Made by a program: the position numbers and the translations under genes. From contig DJMK01000006.1 of NCBI GenBank assembly GCA_002436485.1, positions 1 through 11,034 of the forward strand: 11,034 nucleotides of DNA. The letters run 5' to 3'. Source of the stretch: Proteobacteria bacterium UBA6492. GTDB lineage: Bacteria; Pseudomonadota; Gammaproteobacteria; UBA6429; Thiohalophilaceae. Shown in pieces: positions 1 to 6,249 of the stretch. The notes below the pieces were generated by a model, which saw only the letters and a list, made by a program, of their open reading frames with translations, searched no databases and was not told the origin of the DNA. Positions within the stretch are counted from its first letter, which is position 1; each line of letters begins with the position of its first letter.

Positions 1-248
1 CCGAGTTTTTTATACTTTTTATACATGGCTTCAAGTAATGGCATCTCCTGGCGACATGGACCGCACCATGATGCCCAGAAATTGAGTAATACCACGTTGC
101 CACGATAATCACTCAGACGCAGGTTCTTGCCAGAACGGCTCTTGAGCGTAAAGTCCGGTGCCTTGCCACTGATATCACTTGCATTAACAGGTACAACCAA
201 TGCAATTGATAACAAAACAAAAGCAAATGAGCGAAACATGTTCTTCAT
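1..248 (-). CDS. TlpA/ResA-like thiol-disulfide oxidoreductase (partial, 3' end off the window)
   Basis: Only the first 82 codons are in the window; the gene continues beyond base 1. The product starts MKNMFRSFAF and has a Sec-type hydrophobic segment (about residues 5-23, probable cleavage after NA-S). It then has the AhpC/TSA-TlpA opening G-K-A-P-D-F-T-L (residues 28-35) and the thioredoxin active site WCGPC, with redox cysteines at 62 and 65, preceded by the strand VVLLNFWAS and followed by R-Q-E-M-P. Members of this family act in the periplasm, reducing or exchanging disulfides, often on apocytochromes or other envelope proteins. The ATG at 248 is supported by AAGGAG at 255-260 with 6-nt spacing. 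It is the last visible gene of a minus-strand operon, 15 nt after the beta-barrel gene. Whether it serves the haem proteins encoded nearby is inference. The family call is secure; the exact subfamily is not. Confidence 0.87.
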   Translation of the reverse strand, partial: MKNMFRSFAFVLLSIALVVPVNASDISGKAPDFTLKSRSGKNLRLSDYRGNVVLLNFWASWCGPCRQEMPLLEAMYKKYKKL

Positions 249-254
249 CGTTCT

Positions 255-260
255 CTCCTT
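255..260 (-). promoter_or_regulatory. Ribosome binding site of the TlpA-like gene
   Basis: On the minus strand AAGGAG lies 6 nt before the ATG at 248, inside the 15-nt gap after the upstream stop codon. It fixes the start of a gene too truncated to be judged by length. Confidence 0.75.
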
Positions 261-263
261 ACA

Positions 264-935
264 TCAAAAAACGAAATTCAAACCAAAGGATAATTCGAGG
301 TTATGCGCATCCTTGTCTTCCCCGGTGATATCAATTCGAAAAATATGATCACGAACATCCATGTGTAATGTCATATAATCCGCAAGGGTCACGCTGTAAC
401 CGCCCCCAACAGTAATAGTAAAACGTTCATCACCACCAAATTCTGTGACACCGGCACCGGCAACCACATACATCGCAGTATTGAAGGCCTTTTCCCCTCC
501 CATGAATGATTCACCCGGAAACAGGTTATATCCCACCAGCACGTTGTAGTATAAATAGTCCGTATCGTTTCCTAGTATTGTGGGACCACCCGAAACAAAA
601 TCTGCACTGGTACTACCTGCTTCTGAGATACCGATGCTTCCTTGGAGGAACAGGTCTTCGGTAAGGTGATAATCCAGCCTGACACCCAGCACCGGGTTGG
701 TGCCAAAATCCTCGATACTCAAAATACCCAGGAAGACACCCAGCTCAAAGTCATTGACTTCAATTGCTGCTTCATCAACTTCACGACGCTCCACCGCAGG
801 CGTGATAAGTGGATCTTGCTGAATGATCTCATTCAGTGCTTTATCGTCACCTTCCGGTTTTTCTGCCGCCACCCCGGAAGAAACTGGCAAAAACACTGCA
901 AAAATCAGAAAAAGAATCCGAAACCGGCTTTCCAT
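264..935 (-). CDS. Outer membrane beta-barrel domain protein
   Basis: A 223-residue protein with a clear Sec signal peptide (hydrophobic residues 7-20, probable cleavage after VAA, residue 24). An acidic linker runs to about residue 60. The rest alternates polar and apolar residues as in a small transmembrane barrel: F-E-L-G-V-F-L-G, V-L-G-V-R-L-D-Y-H, Y-N-V-L-V-G-Y-N-L. The C-terminus is F-G-L-N-F-V-F, with the terminal Phe typical of BAM-inserted proteins. The run D-F-E-L-G-V-F-L-G-I-L-S-I-E-D-F-G-T-N and the late R-D-H...H-N-L-E pattern resemble the 'outer membrane beta-barrel domain' family first named from myxobacteria (recalled, not searched). Its start at 935 has AGGA at 945-948. It lies 31 nt inside the end of the SH3 gene and 15 nt before the TlpA-like gene, so it is probably co-translated. 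Ligand or cargo is unknown; it may be structural. Confidence 0.78.
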   Translation of the reverse strand: MESRFRILFLIFAVFLPVSSGVAAEKPEGDDKALNEIIQQDPLITPAVERREVDEAAIEVNDFELGVFLGILSIEDFGTNPVLGVRLDYHLTEDLFLQGSIGISEAGSTSADFVSGGPTILGNDTDYLYYNVLVGYNLFPGESFMGGEKAFNTAMYVVAGAGVTEFGGDERFTITVGGGYSVTLADYMTLHMDVRDHIFRIDITGEDKDAHNLELSFGLNFVF

Positions 936-1645
936 TCGTCTATTTCCTCATTATCGTCACGACTTGCAAAAATCACATATTTGCGAAACTCAGCCCGCAA
1001 GAAAAAACGTTGGGTAAAGTGCATTCTGACTCCTAGACCAACATTGGAATATAAATCACTTCCATCACGAATACCGACCACCCCTGTTTTTGGCTTGGTA
1101 TCCTTGATCCCCGTACCCAGTGTAAAAAAGGGCGAAACCGTCCACTCAGGAAACGGCTGATGCACGATACCAACTCCCAGTAACGTGCTACTGGAAGCCG
1201 TCCCTAACACCTGGGATAAAGAGAGCTCTGTCGAGATGTTTTCTGTAAAATGGTGCGTGGCTGAAAATGTCACGACCGTTGAATTATCGAAATCCCCCAG
1301 GGTAACACCGTATTCCCATTTACGTTGTATGAACTCTTCCTGGGTAGTGTCCTTGATTTCAAGGCGCTCACCGGCCGGTGTCAGTGTCATGACCATCTGG
1401 CCACGTTGCACCCAGCCTTCCTTGCCCTGCTGAGTTCTTATCTTGAACCAGTCAGTCTGGCGAAACAGGATCTGGATAGGTTCGCCACGATCGACAACGT
1501 GGAAAATCGGGTAGCCTCTGCCCGGGCCGCTATGCATTTCGATGTAGGGATCGACCACTTCGACGACGAGGGGCTGCTCTTCAGCTGCATTTGCCCAGGC
1601 AAATGCGGCGAGAAAAAAAATCAGCCCAAGTGAAAAGCGATACAT
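905..1645 (-). CDS. SH3b-domain protein with C-terminal beta-barrel
   Basis: I chose the ATG at 1645 (246 residues). An in-frame TTG at 1654 would add three residues but leaves no room for a ribosome site, whereas an AGGG lies 9 nt before the ATG. Residues 1-20 are a Sec signal peptide ending A-N-A. Residues about 26-85 form a bacterial SH3 domain: Y-I-E-M-H-S-G-P-G-R-G-Y-P, then V-V-D-R-G-E-P-I-Q-I-L and W-F-K-I-R-T...G-W-V-Q. Such domains usually bind peptidoglycan or peptide stems. From about residue 105 the chain becomes a beta-barrel-like series of alternating strands (V-S-P-F-F-T-L-G-T-G-I, N-V-G-L-G-V-R-M-H-F) and ends in G-F-G-F-F-F. It is the first gene of the envelope operon and overlaps the next by 31 nt. 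A role linking outer membrane and cell wall is inference. Confidence 0.8.
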   Translation of the reverse strand: MYRFSLGLIFFLAAFAWANAAEEQPLVVEVVDPYIEMHSGPGRGYPIFHVVDRGEPIQILFRQTDWFKIRTQQGKEGWVQRGQMVMTLTPAGERLEIKDTTQEEFIQRKWEYGVTLGDFDNSTVVTFSATHHFTENISTELSLSQVLGTASSSTLLGVGIVHQPFPEWTVSPFFTLGTGIKDTKPKTGVVGIRDGSDLYSNVGLGVRMHFTQRFFLRAEFRKYVIFASRDDNEEIDEWKAGFGFFF

Positions 1646-1726
1646 ATGGTACAACCCTGTTTTTATTTAGATTTCTTATAGTTATAGATGATTGTACCAC
1701 TATTGCCATTACTACAGCAGCGCAAA
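1646..1726 (-). promoter_or_regulatory. Short intergenic leader between HzsA-like gene and SH3 gene, with an 8-bp inverted repeat
   Basis: This 81-bp gap contains TGGTACAA at 1647-1654 and its perfect complement TTGTACCA at 1692-1699, separated by 37 bases. On the minus-strand transcript the second arm ends one base before the ATG at 1645 and lies just after the weak AGGG ribosome site. Pairing could mask initiation, or the repeat could be a protein-binding site. I see no stem with a T-tract that would terminate transcription of the large upstream gene, so read-through into the SH3/OMP/TlpA operon is possible. I see no convincing promoter. The regulatory role is inference. Confidence 0.35.
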
Positions 1727-4579
1727 TTATTCGGTGGGCACCCCTGTCGCAAACGGGTTGTTAAAATATTGTGCACCGATATCCAACCACTCGGCGATGA
1801 CCTTTAATTCCGCATCCGTCATGAACGTGGTGTGATCAACATATCCAACATCGCCTGGCGCGAGATGAGTGCCATCGTTCAAAGAAGTCCCGCCAGCGCC
1901 AAGATCGGTTTCACCGGTCATTTTTTCGATGAAATAGCTTTGACGCGCGCCGTTGACCGACATTACCGGTGTTGGTGCATCCGCAACCAGGATTGCGTTA
2001 TTCATCATGTTGGCATCCACCGGTGAAGTGGTTACCAGGCCGGTAATGTTGTCAATGAATAGCGGATTGCCGCCACCGTCGACAGCCTGTTTGGGAACTA
2101 GATTGCCACCGCCATCCAGTTCAACAGCCTGGTCCTGGTTGAATAGCTCAAGATAGGACTCCACTAAATTAGGATTGGATGAAACTGCAGTAGGATCTAA
2201 CACAAGTTGCCCGGCCGGCTCGACAGGTACGCCATTATTATCCGTATGACAATTGATACAGGTGTTTGCTGCCCTGTCCCTGGACCAGAGCGGCGCGATG
2301 TGTTCTGCATAGTTGATAATGATTCGACAAGGATCCTGCCAATCATTTTTACAATTGTTAGTCACCGGTTTCAGCTCAACAACATCAGCAAAATTGTAGA
2401 CATCATCGTATAAGAGATTGATATCCGGTAAAGGTGCGGTTACGCCAGCAGACCATACGTCAGTAAAGACGATATCAAGTGTCGGTTTGGTAGTATTATT
2501 GTAATCTGGGTTACGTGCCTCGGCCATGGTTCCGCCAGCCAGAATATTAAGATCAAACGTGGCCTGCGTGTTCAAAAATGATGTGCCTGCCAAAGGTGCG
2601 CCGGGATTACGTGACACGGGTTCAGCATCCAACCTGCCATGGACATTGCGCAGCGTATTATCAGTGCGACTGTGACATCCGATGCATTCGATGGTCTCGC
2701 CATTACGTACAGTCATCCAGAAATTATGCCGTTCCGAAATACGGCGACCTTTCTCATCTAGCACACTCAGTGCTATGGGGACATCTGCTGGCACCTTGAA
2801 TTTAGCGGAACCATCCGGCTCAACAGGGACGTAACCCACGATCTCGCGCATACCATTGGCACTCGATTCACCAAAGGCATCGGGGTCAATATCCAGGTCA
2901 TCGGTAGACGGCAACAGCACCTGCTTGACGATTCGAATAAAGCGCGCCGGATGGTTTGCGTACAACGGTGCTGTATCTGGATCGCGTATATCATCAATAC
3001 TCGCAGTGGCATCAGCTCCCTGAAGAAAGCCCCATGTCGACGGGTTACCAAAATCATACACACTCTTTATATGAATGACGCCGGTTTGCTCTGCCGCTGT
3101 TTCATCGGTCGCATCCACGATATTGATTGCATTGGTTCTGTCCTGTGCTGCAACCGCATCCGTGTAATAGTAGTAAATAAAGGTATCGGGTATCGCAGGG
3201 TTGGGTATCGGCGCTTCAGGAAAAACAAGTGGTGTAAAACTGTTATTTGCAGGATCCAGAATAAACAATCCATAGCGTGGTGCCACTTCAGTTGCAGTCG
3301 GATCGGCCAGGTTACCACCTGAACAGGTGTATAACTGGCCGGTAGCAACGAGTTGTCCATTGATATCAACGGCACACGCCGACCAACTCACCAGCAGACG
3401 TCCGCTACCGTCCCTGTAAGGATAGGCTGAACCATAACGCCCACCCGTAGAAATTCCAGCTGCCGTACGCACGGCTTTGTTACTCACTGAAACCTGTGCT
3501 GGCCCAGTTAAGGTGGGAGTGGCTGCGATGGGAGTAGCGATATCAACATAGCTTGCGACATCTATGATTACAATGTCACCCCCATCAAACGTGTTATCAA
3601 ATGGGCGAATAATAGCCGAAACACTTCCATCCTCTCTTTCACGCGGCTGGGTGAAATGGATGGTATCGTTTTGTGAGCCAGTTTGATGGCTATTTCGGCC
3701 ATACAGTAGCTGCGTGTTACTACCATCCGGATTCATGGTGTAAAGGTTAAACTCGTTACCGCCGACCGTTTCCCAGCGGGTAAACAGAATGCGTCCATCA
3801 TCCATAAGCGAAGGCTCAAGGTCATGTCCCTCGTTGAACGTAACCTGCCTGCGATTGGCACCGCCAGCACTGTCCATCACGTGCAGGTTAAAACTGAGTT
3901 CATCGCTATCGTCACCAACCGCCTTGGGCGTGCCTGGCTTATTCACCCCGTTGGTAAACGCTTCTTTTTGCAGCACCGTGACATTGCGCAGTTGCCGGTC
4001 TGAAGAAAATATAATTCGCCCATCGGCAAGGTAATGCGGATCGATATCATTGCCCGCCTCGGCAATCAACGGCGAGGTAATGACACGAGTCAGTGTGTCC
4101 GTAACAATTTCATATTCCCATATGTTCCAGGTTTCTTCGTCCATGTCCGTGTTGTCGTCTTCTTCTTTCATAGCGAACAATACTTTTGTACCGTCCGGTG
4201 AAATTTCGACACCCTTTACATCGCCCGTGTTACCAATCTCACGACTGGTGACATCAATCGCGTCGGCACACACTGTGGCCTGCAGTTTGATGTATAAAAC
4301 AGCACCGGGACTAAAATTAATGACATCACGGTAATCACGAGACTGTTGTATACCATTATTATCTGTTGGGGCGGGACGTTTCACATAGGCCACGGCAAAA
4401 TTCTGAATCGCACTGTCTTCTGCACAGGTATCTGTTCCTATACCTCCCAATCCACCACCACCGCAGCCAGCAAACACAACGGACAAACACAACAGCCATG
4501 CCACTCTAAAAACTGTTAACTGGTTCACATTTATTTTTCTCGGCATCGCCATCAGTCTCTCATTTATAGGAAAAATCAT
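1727..4579 (-). CDS. HzsA-related di-haem lipoprotein with PD40 beta-propeller
   Basis: A 950-residue exported protein. A hydrophobic segment (residues 22-37) ends in V-F-A-G-C, giving probable lipidation at Cys39 followed by glycines, which would suit outer-membrane sorting. The mature start A-V-A-Y-V-K-R-P, the PD40-type blades I-S-P-D-G-T-K-V-L-F (126-135), L-A-D-G-R-I-I-F-S-S-D (184-194) and D-D-G-R-I-L-F-T-R-W-E (260-270), and N-P-D-G-S-N (283-288) match the propeller of hydrazine-synthase-alpha-like proteins. Two c-type haem sites follow: C632-I-G-C-H636 and C774-I-N-C-H778. Between them N-Y-A-E-H-I-A-P-L-W (756-765) offers His760 as a possible axial ligand. The end W-L-D-I-G-A-Q-Y-F-N-N-P-F is also family-like. 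No HzsB or HzsC partner is visible, so hydrazine synthesis is not implied. The start is uncertain: ATG at 4552 or 4546 (residues 10 and 12) would give a more usual signal peptide, with GAGAG upstream. It is divergent from the three-gene cytochrome operon. Confidence 0.83.
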   Translation of the reverse strand: MIFPINERLMAMPRKINVNQLTVFRVAWLLCLSVVFAGCGGGGLGGIGTDTCAEDSAIQNFAVAYVKRPAPTDNNGIQQSRDYRDVINFSPGAVLYIKLQATVCADAIDVTSREIGNTGDVKGVEISPDGTKVLFAMKEEDDNTDMDEETWNIWEYEIVTDTLTRVITSPLIAEAGNDIDPHYLADGRIIFSSDRQLRNVTVLQKEAFTNGVNKPGTPKAVGDDSDELSFNLHVMDSAGGANRRQVTFNEGHDLEPSLMDDGRILFTRWETVGGNEFNLYTMNPDGSNTQLLYGRNSHQTGSQNDTIHFTQPREREDGSVSAIIRPFDNTFDGGDIVIIDVASYVDIATPIAATPTLTGPAQVSVSNKAVRTAAGISTGGRYGSAYPYRDGSGRLLVSWSACAVDINGQLVATGQLYTCSGGNLADPTATEVAPRYGLFILDPANNSFTPLVFPEAPIPNPAIPDTFIYYYYTDAVAAQDRTNAINIVDATDETAAEQTGVIHIKSVYDFGNPSTWGFLQGADATASIDDIRDPDTAPLYANHPARFIRIVKQVLLPSTDDLDIDPDAFGESSANGMREIVGYVPVEPDGSAKFKVPADVPIALSVLDEKGRRISERHNFWMTVRNGETIECIGCHSRTDNTLRNVHGRLDAEPVSRNPGAPLAGTSFLNTQATFDLNILAGGTMAEARNPDYNNTTKPTLDIVFTDVWSAGVTAPLPDINLLYDDVYNFADVVELKPVTNNCKNDWQDPCRIIINYAEHIAPLWSRDRAANTCINCHTDNNGVPVEPAGQLVLDPTAVSSNPNLVESYLELFNQDQAVELDGGGNLVPKQAVDGGGNPLFIDNITGLVTTSPVDANMMNNAILVADAPTPVMSVNGARQSYFIEKMTGETDLGAGGTSLNDGTHLAPGDVGYVDHTTFMTDAELKVIAEWLDIGAQYFNNPFATGVPTE

Positions 4580-4849
4580 ACCCTTTATCTTCTATTTACT
4601 CTTTCTTTCCAGTTTTATGCAAGAATGATTGAACAGGCTCACATGTTTGGGAATAAAATTCAGAGGATACAGCAAATTGGACGTAATGATTATGGACATG
4701 ATTGTTTAATCGTTCTGTGAACACAATCATGAAAAATTATGCTGATTAATACTAAATTAACACGCTGGGGAATACTGAACACTAAAGTGTGAAGCAGTTC
4801 TCATATCACAAGACAAAAGACATAAAGACAACAACTTGGGAATCAACCT
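4580..4849. promoter_or_regulatory. Divergent intergenic control region
   Basis: These 270 bp separate the leftward HzsA-like gene from the rightward three-gene operon, so both promoters and any shared operator should lie here. The region is AT-rich with no credible ORF of its own. It holds a perfect 9-bp inverted repeat (4697-4731) and a small hairpin-like ACACT/AGTGT pair at 4779-4790. I could not identify a confident -35/-10 pair for either direction, nor a clear match to a known regulator site. Confidence 0.5.
4697..4731. repeat. Perfect 9-bp inverted repeat, candidate operator
   Basis: CATGATTGT at 4697-4705 and ACAATCATG at 4723-4731 are exact reverse complements separated by 17 bases. 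The centre-to-centre distance is 26 bp, about two and a half helical turns. With no T-tract and a position in the middle of a divergent promoter region, a dimeric-regulator site is more likely than a terminator. The regulator is unknown. Confidence 0.5.
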
Positions 4850-6199
4850 ATGAGTAGTGTCAAACAACTCCAGGACCACCTCGGCAGAATTACGGCCACG
4901 GGTGTCATTGCTATCAGCCTCGCAATCACAACACTGGGTGATGCACATGCAGGACCGCGTGAGCAAGCCAAGCGTATTCATGATCGCATTGCCGGGGTTC
5001 CACCGGACAATACCACGCTCAAGTCGATGACCGCGTGTCTCACCGGAGATACAGTAAACTGTCCAAGCCCATACAGCGCAAACACTAGCGGCGCAATTGA
5101 TATGGCATTGGATAATAAGAACTTCTACAACGTTACGATGAAAAACTTGGTTACGCCCTGGACTAACGAGGCGCAATCCGTGTTTGACGTGGAAGAAATT
5201 GGTGCCTTTAACGACTACACAGCTCTGGTCATTGGCATCGTGCGTGATGACTATGATTTCCGTGAAATTCTTTACGCTGACAAATTGTATGTAGCAGGTG
5301 GTAGCGCACCAGCTGCTGTAACAGCATCCTATTCACCGTCAGATAACGTGATGTATCAGCAAATGGAAAATGCACATGCTGACCTGAGCGATCCGTTGGT
5401 GCTCTCGGAGACTACCCAATCAGCTACTTATGCGGGTAATACAGCTATCCCTTCCACCGCGACTGCTGGTGTCATGACGACACGCCAGGGGGCGCGTGCC
5501 TTTTACTATGCTGGCACCAACCGTGCCATGTTCCGCTTTACTATGCTGAATCATCTATGCCACGACCTTGAAGCAGTAAAGGATCCCAGCCGTCCGAATG
5601 ATCGTATTCGCCAGGATGTCACCCGTAGCCCGGGTGGTGACAGTCGAATCTACCTGAACAATTGTATCGGGTGTCATGCTGGTATGGATGGCATGATGGG
5701 CGCCTTTGCTTATTATGACTGGATTTACACGGATGAAGATGGCAAGAATGGCCACATGATTTATAACGAAGCCGGCGAAGAACAACCAGTATTCATAAAC
5801 ACTGATGATCCGGCAGAAACGACCATGTCACGCGTTACCCAAAAGGCGCTGATTAACTACAACAACTTTATCTATGGTTATATCACCCGCGACGACAGCT
5901 GGGTGAATTACTGGCGCAAGGGCCCTAATAACGAACGGCTTGGCTGGGGAGCAATACCCACTGGTGTAACTCAAACAGATGGATACACCTATGGCTCTGG
6001 ACTGAAATCACTTGGCATGGAATTGGCTAATTCACGGGCCTTTGCCGAATGCCAGGTCAAGAAGGTTTATCGCGCTGTGTGCCATGGTGACCCTACAAAC
6101 GCACAAATAAATGCGATGGCAGATAACTTCACTGGTAGCGGCAACTATAGCCTGAAGACTGTATTCAAAGATGCGGTTCAACGTTGCCTGGGTCCGTAA
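4850..6199 (+). CDS. Secreted mono-haem cytochrome c-like protein resembling DUF1592/DUF1588/DUF1585
   Basis: A 449-residue protein with a Sec signal peptide (hydrophobic about 17-30, probable cleavage after A-H-A, residue 34). After R-I-H-D-R-I-A-G-V-P-P (42-52) comes a segment with F-Y-N-V-T-M-K-N-L...P-W-T-N. Near residues 207-276, A-G-V-M-T-T-R leads to one haem site C272-I-G-C-H276 followed by A-G-M-D-G-M, comparable to the C-x-x-C-H-x-x-M-D-P of DUF1588. The tail A-F-A-E-C-Q-V-K-K-V-Y-R-A-V-C (397-411), ending in a D-A-V-Q helix, is comparable to DUF1585. Met279 or nearby Met residues could be the sixth haem ligand. These families are cytochrome-associated proteins common in Planctomycetes and myxobacteria, of largely unknown chemistry. 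The ATG at 4850 is preceded by only a weak GGGA. It is first in a three-gene operon, 50 nt before the LamG gene. Family assignment is by remembered pattern and needs a profile search. Confidence 0.68.
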   Translation: MSSVKQLQDHLGRITATGVIAISLAITTLGDAHAGPREQAKRIHDRIAGVPPDNTTLKSMTACLTGDTVNCPSPYSANTSGAIDMALDNKNFYNVTMKNLVTPWTNEAQSVFDVEEIGAFNDYTALVIGIVRDDYDFREILYADKLYVAGGSAPAAVTASYSPSDNVMYQQMENAHADLSDPLVLSETTQSATYAGNTAIPSTATAGVMTTRQGARAFYYAGTNRAMFRFTMLNHLCHDLEAVKDPSRPNDRIRQDVTRSPGGDSRIYLNNCIGCHAGMDGMMGAFAYYDWIYTDEDGKNGHMIYNEAGEEQPVFINTDDPAETTMSRVTQKALINYNNFIYGYITRDDSWVNYWRKGPNNERLGWGAIPTGVTQTDGYTYGSGLKSLGMELANSRAFAECQVKKVYRAVCHGDPTNAQINAMADNFTGSGNYSLKTVFKDAVQRCLGP

Positions 6200-6239
6200 A
6201 CAATTACAGAGAATAAAGCAAAAACAAGATTCGTATGCT

Positions 6240-6243
6240 GGAG
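6240..6243 (+). promoter_or_regulatory. Ribosome binding site that decides the LamG-gene start
   Basis: GGAG lies 6 nt before the ATG at 6250. It also lies inside the reading frame if the upstream ATG at 6235 were used, and that ATG has no purine-rich site. This favours 6250 as the true start. Confidence 0.75.
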
Positions 6244-6249
6244 ATAATC

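Noticed and set aside
642..1160. 172-codon plus-strand ORF antisense to the OMP and SH3 genes
   Set aside because: The opposite strand encodes two proteins with signal peptides and barrel termini; this ORF resembles no known protein.
1727..4579. A functional hydrazine synthase (anammox marker)
   Set aside because: No beta/gamma subunits or anammox genes are visible, the surrounding genes are gammaproteobacterial in style, and the recalled Tyr haem ligand is not at the expected position.
4779..4790. ACACT/AGTGT mini-hairpin before the mono-haem gene
   Set aside because: Five-base arms with a two-base loop are expected by chance in AT-rich DNA and there is no T-tract.
4757..5176. 139-codon minus-strand ORF across the intergenic region and the start of the mono-haem gene
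   Set aside because: It overlaps a well-supported exported haem protein gene, has no signal peptide or family likeness, and reads as a frame shadow.
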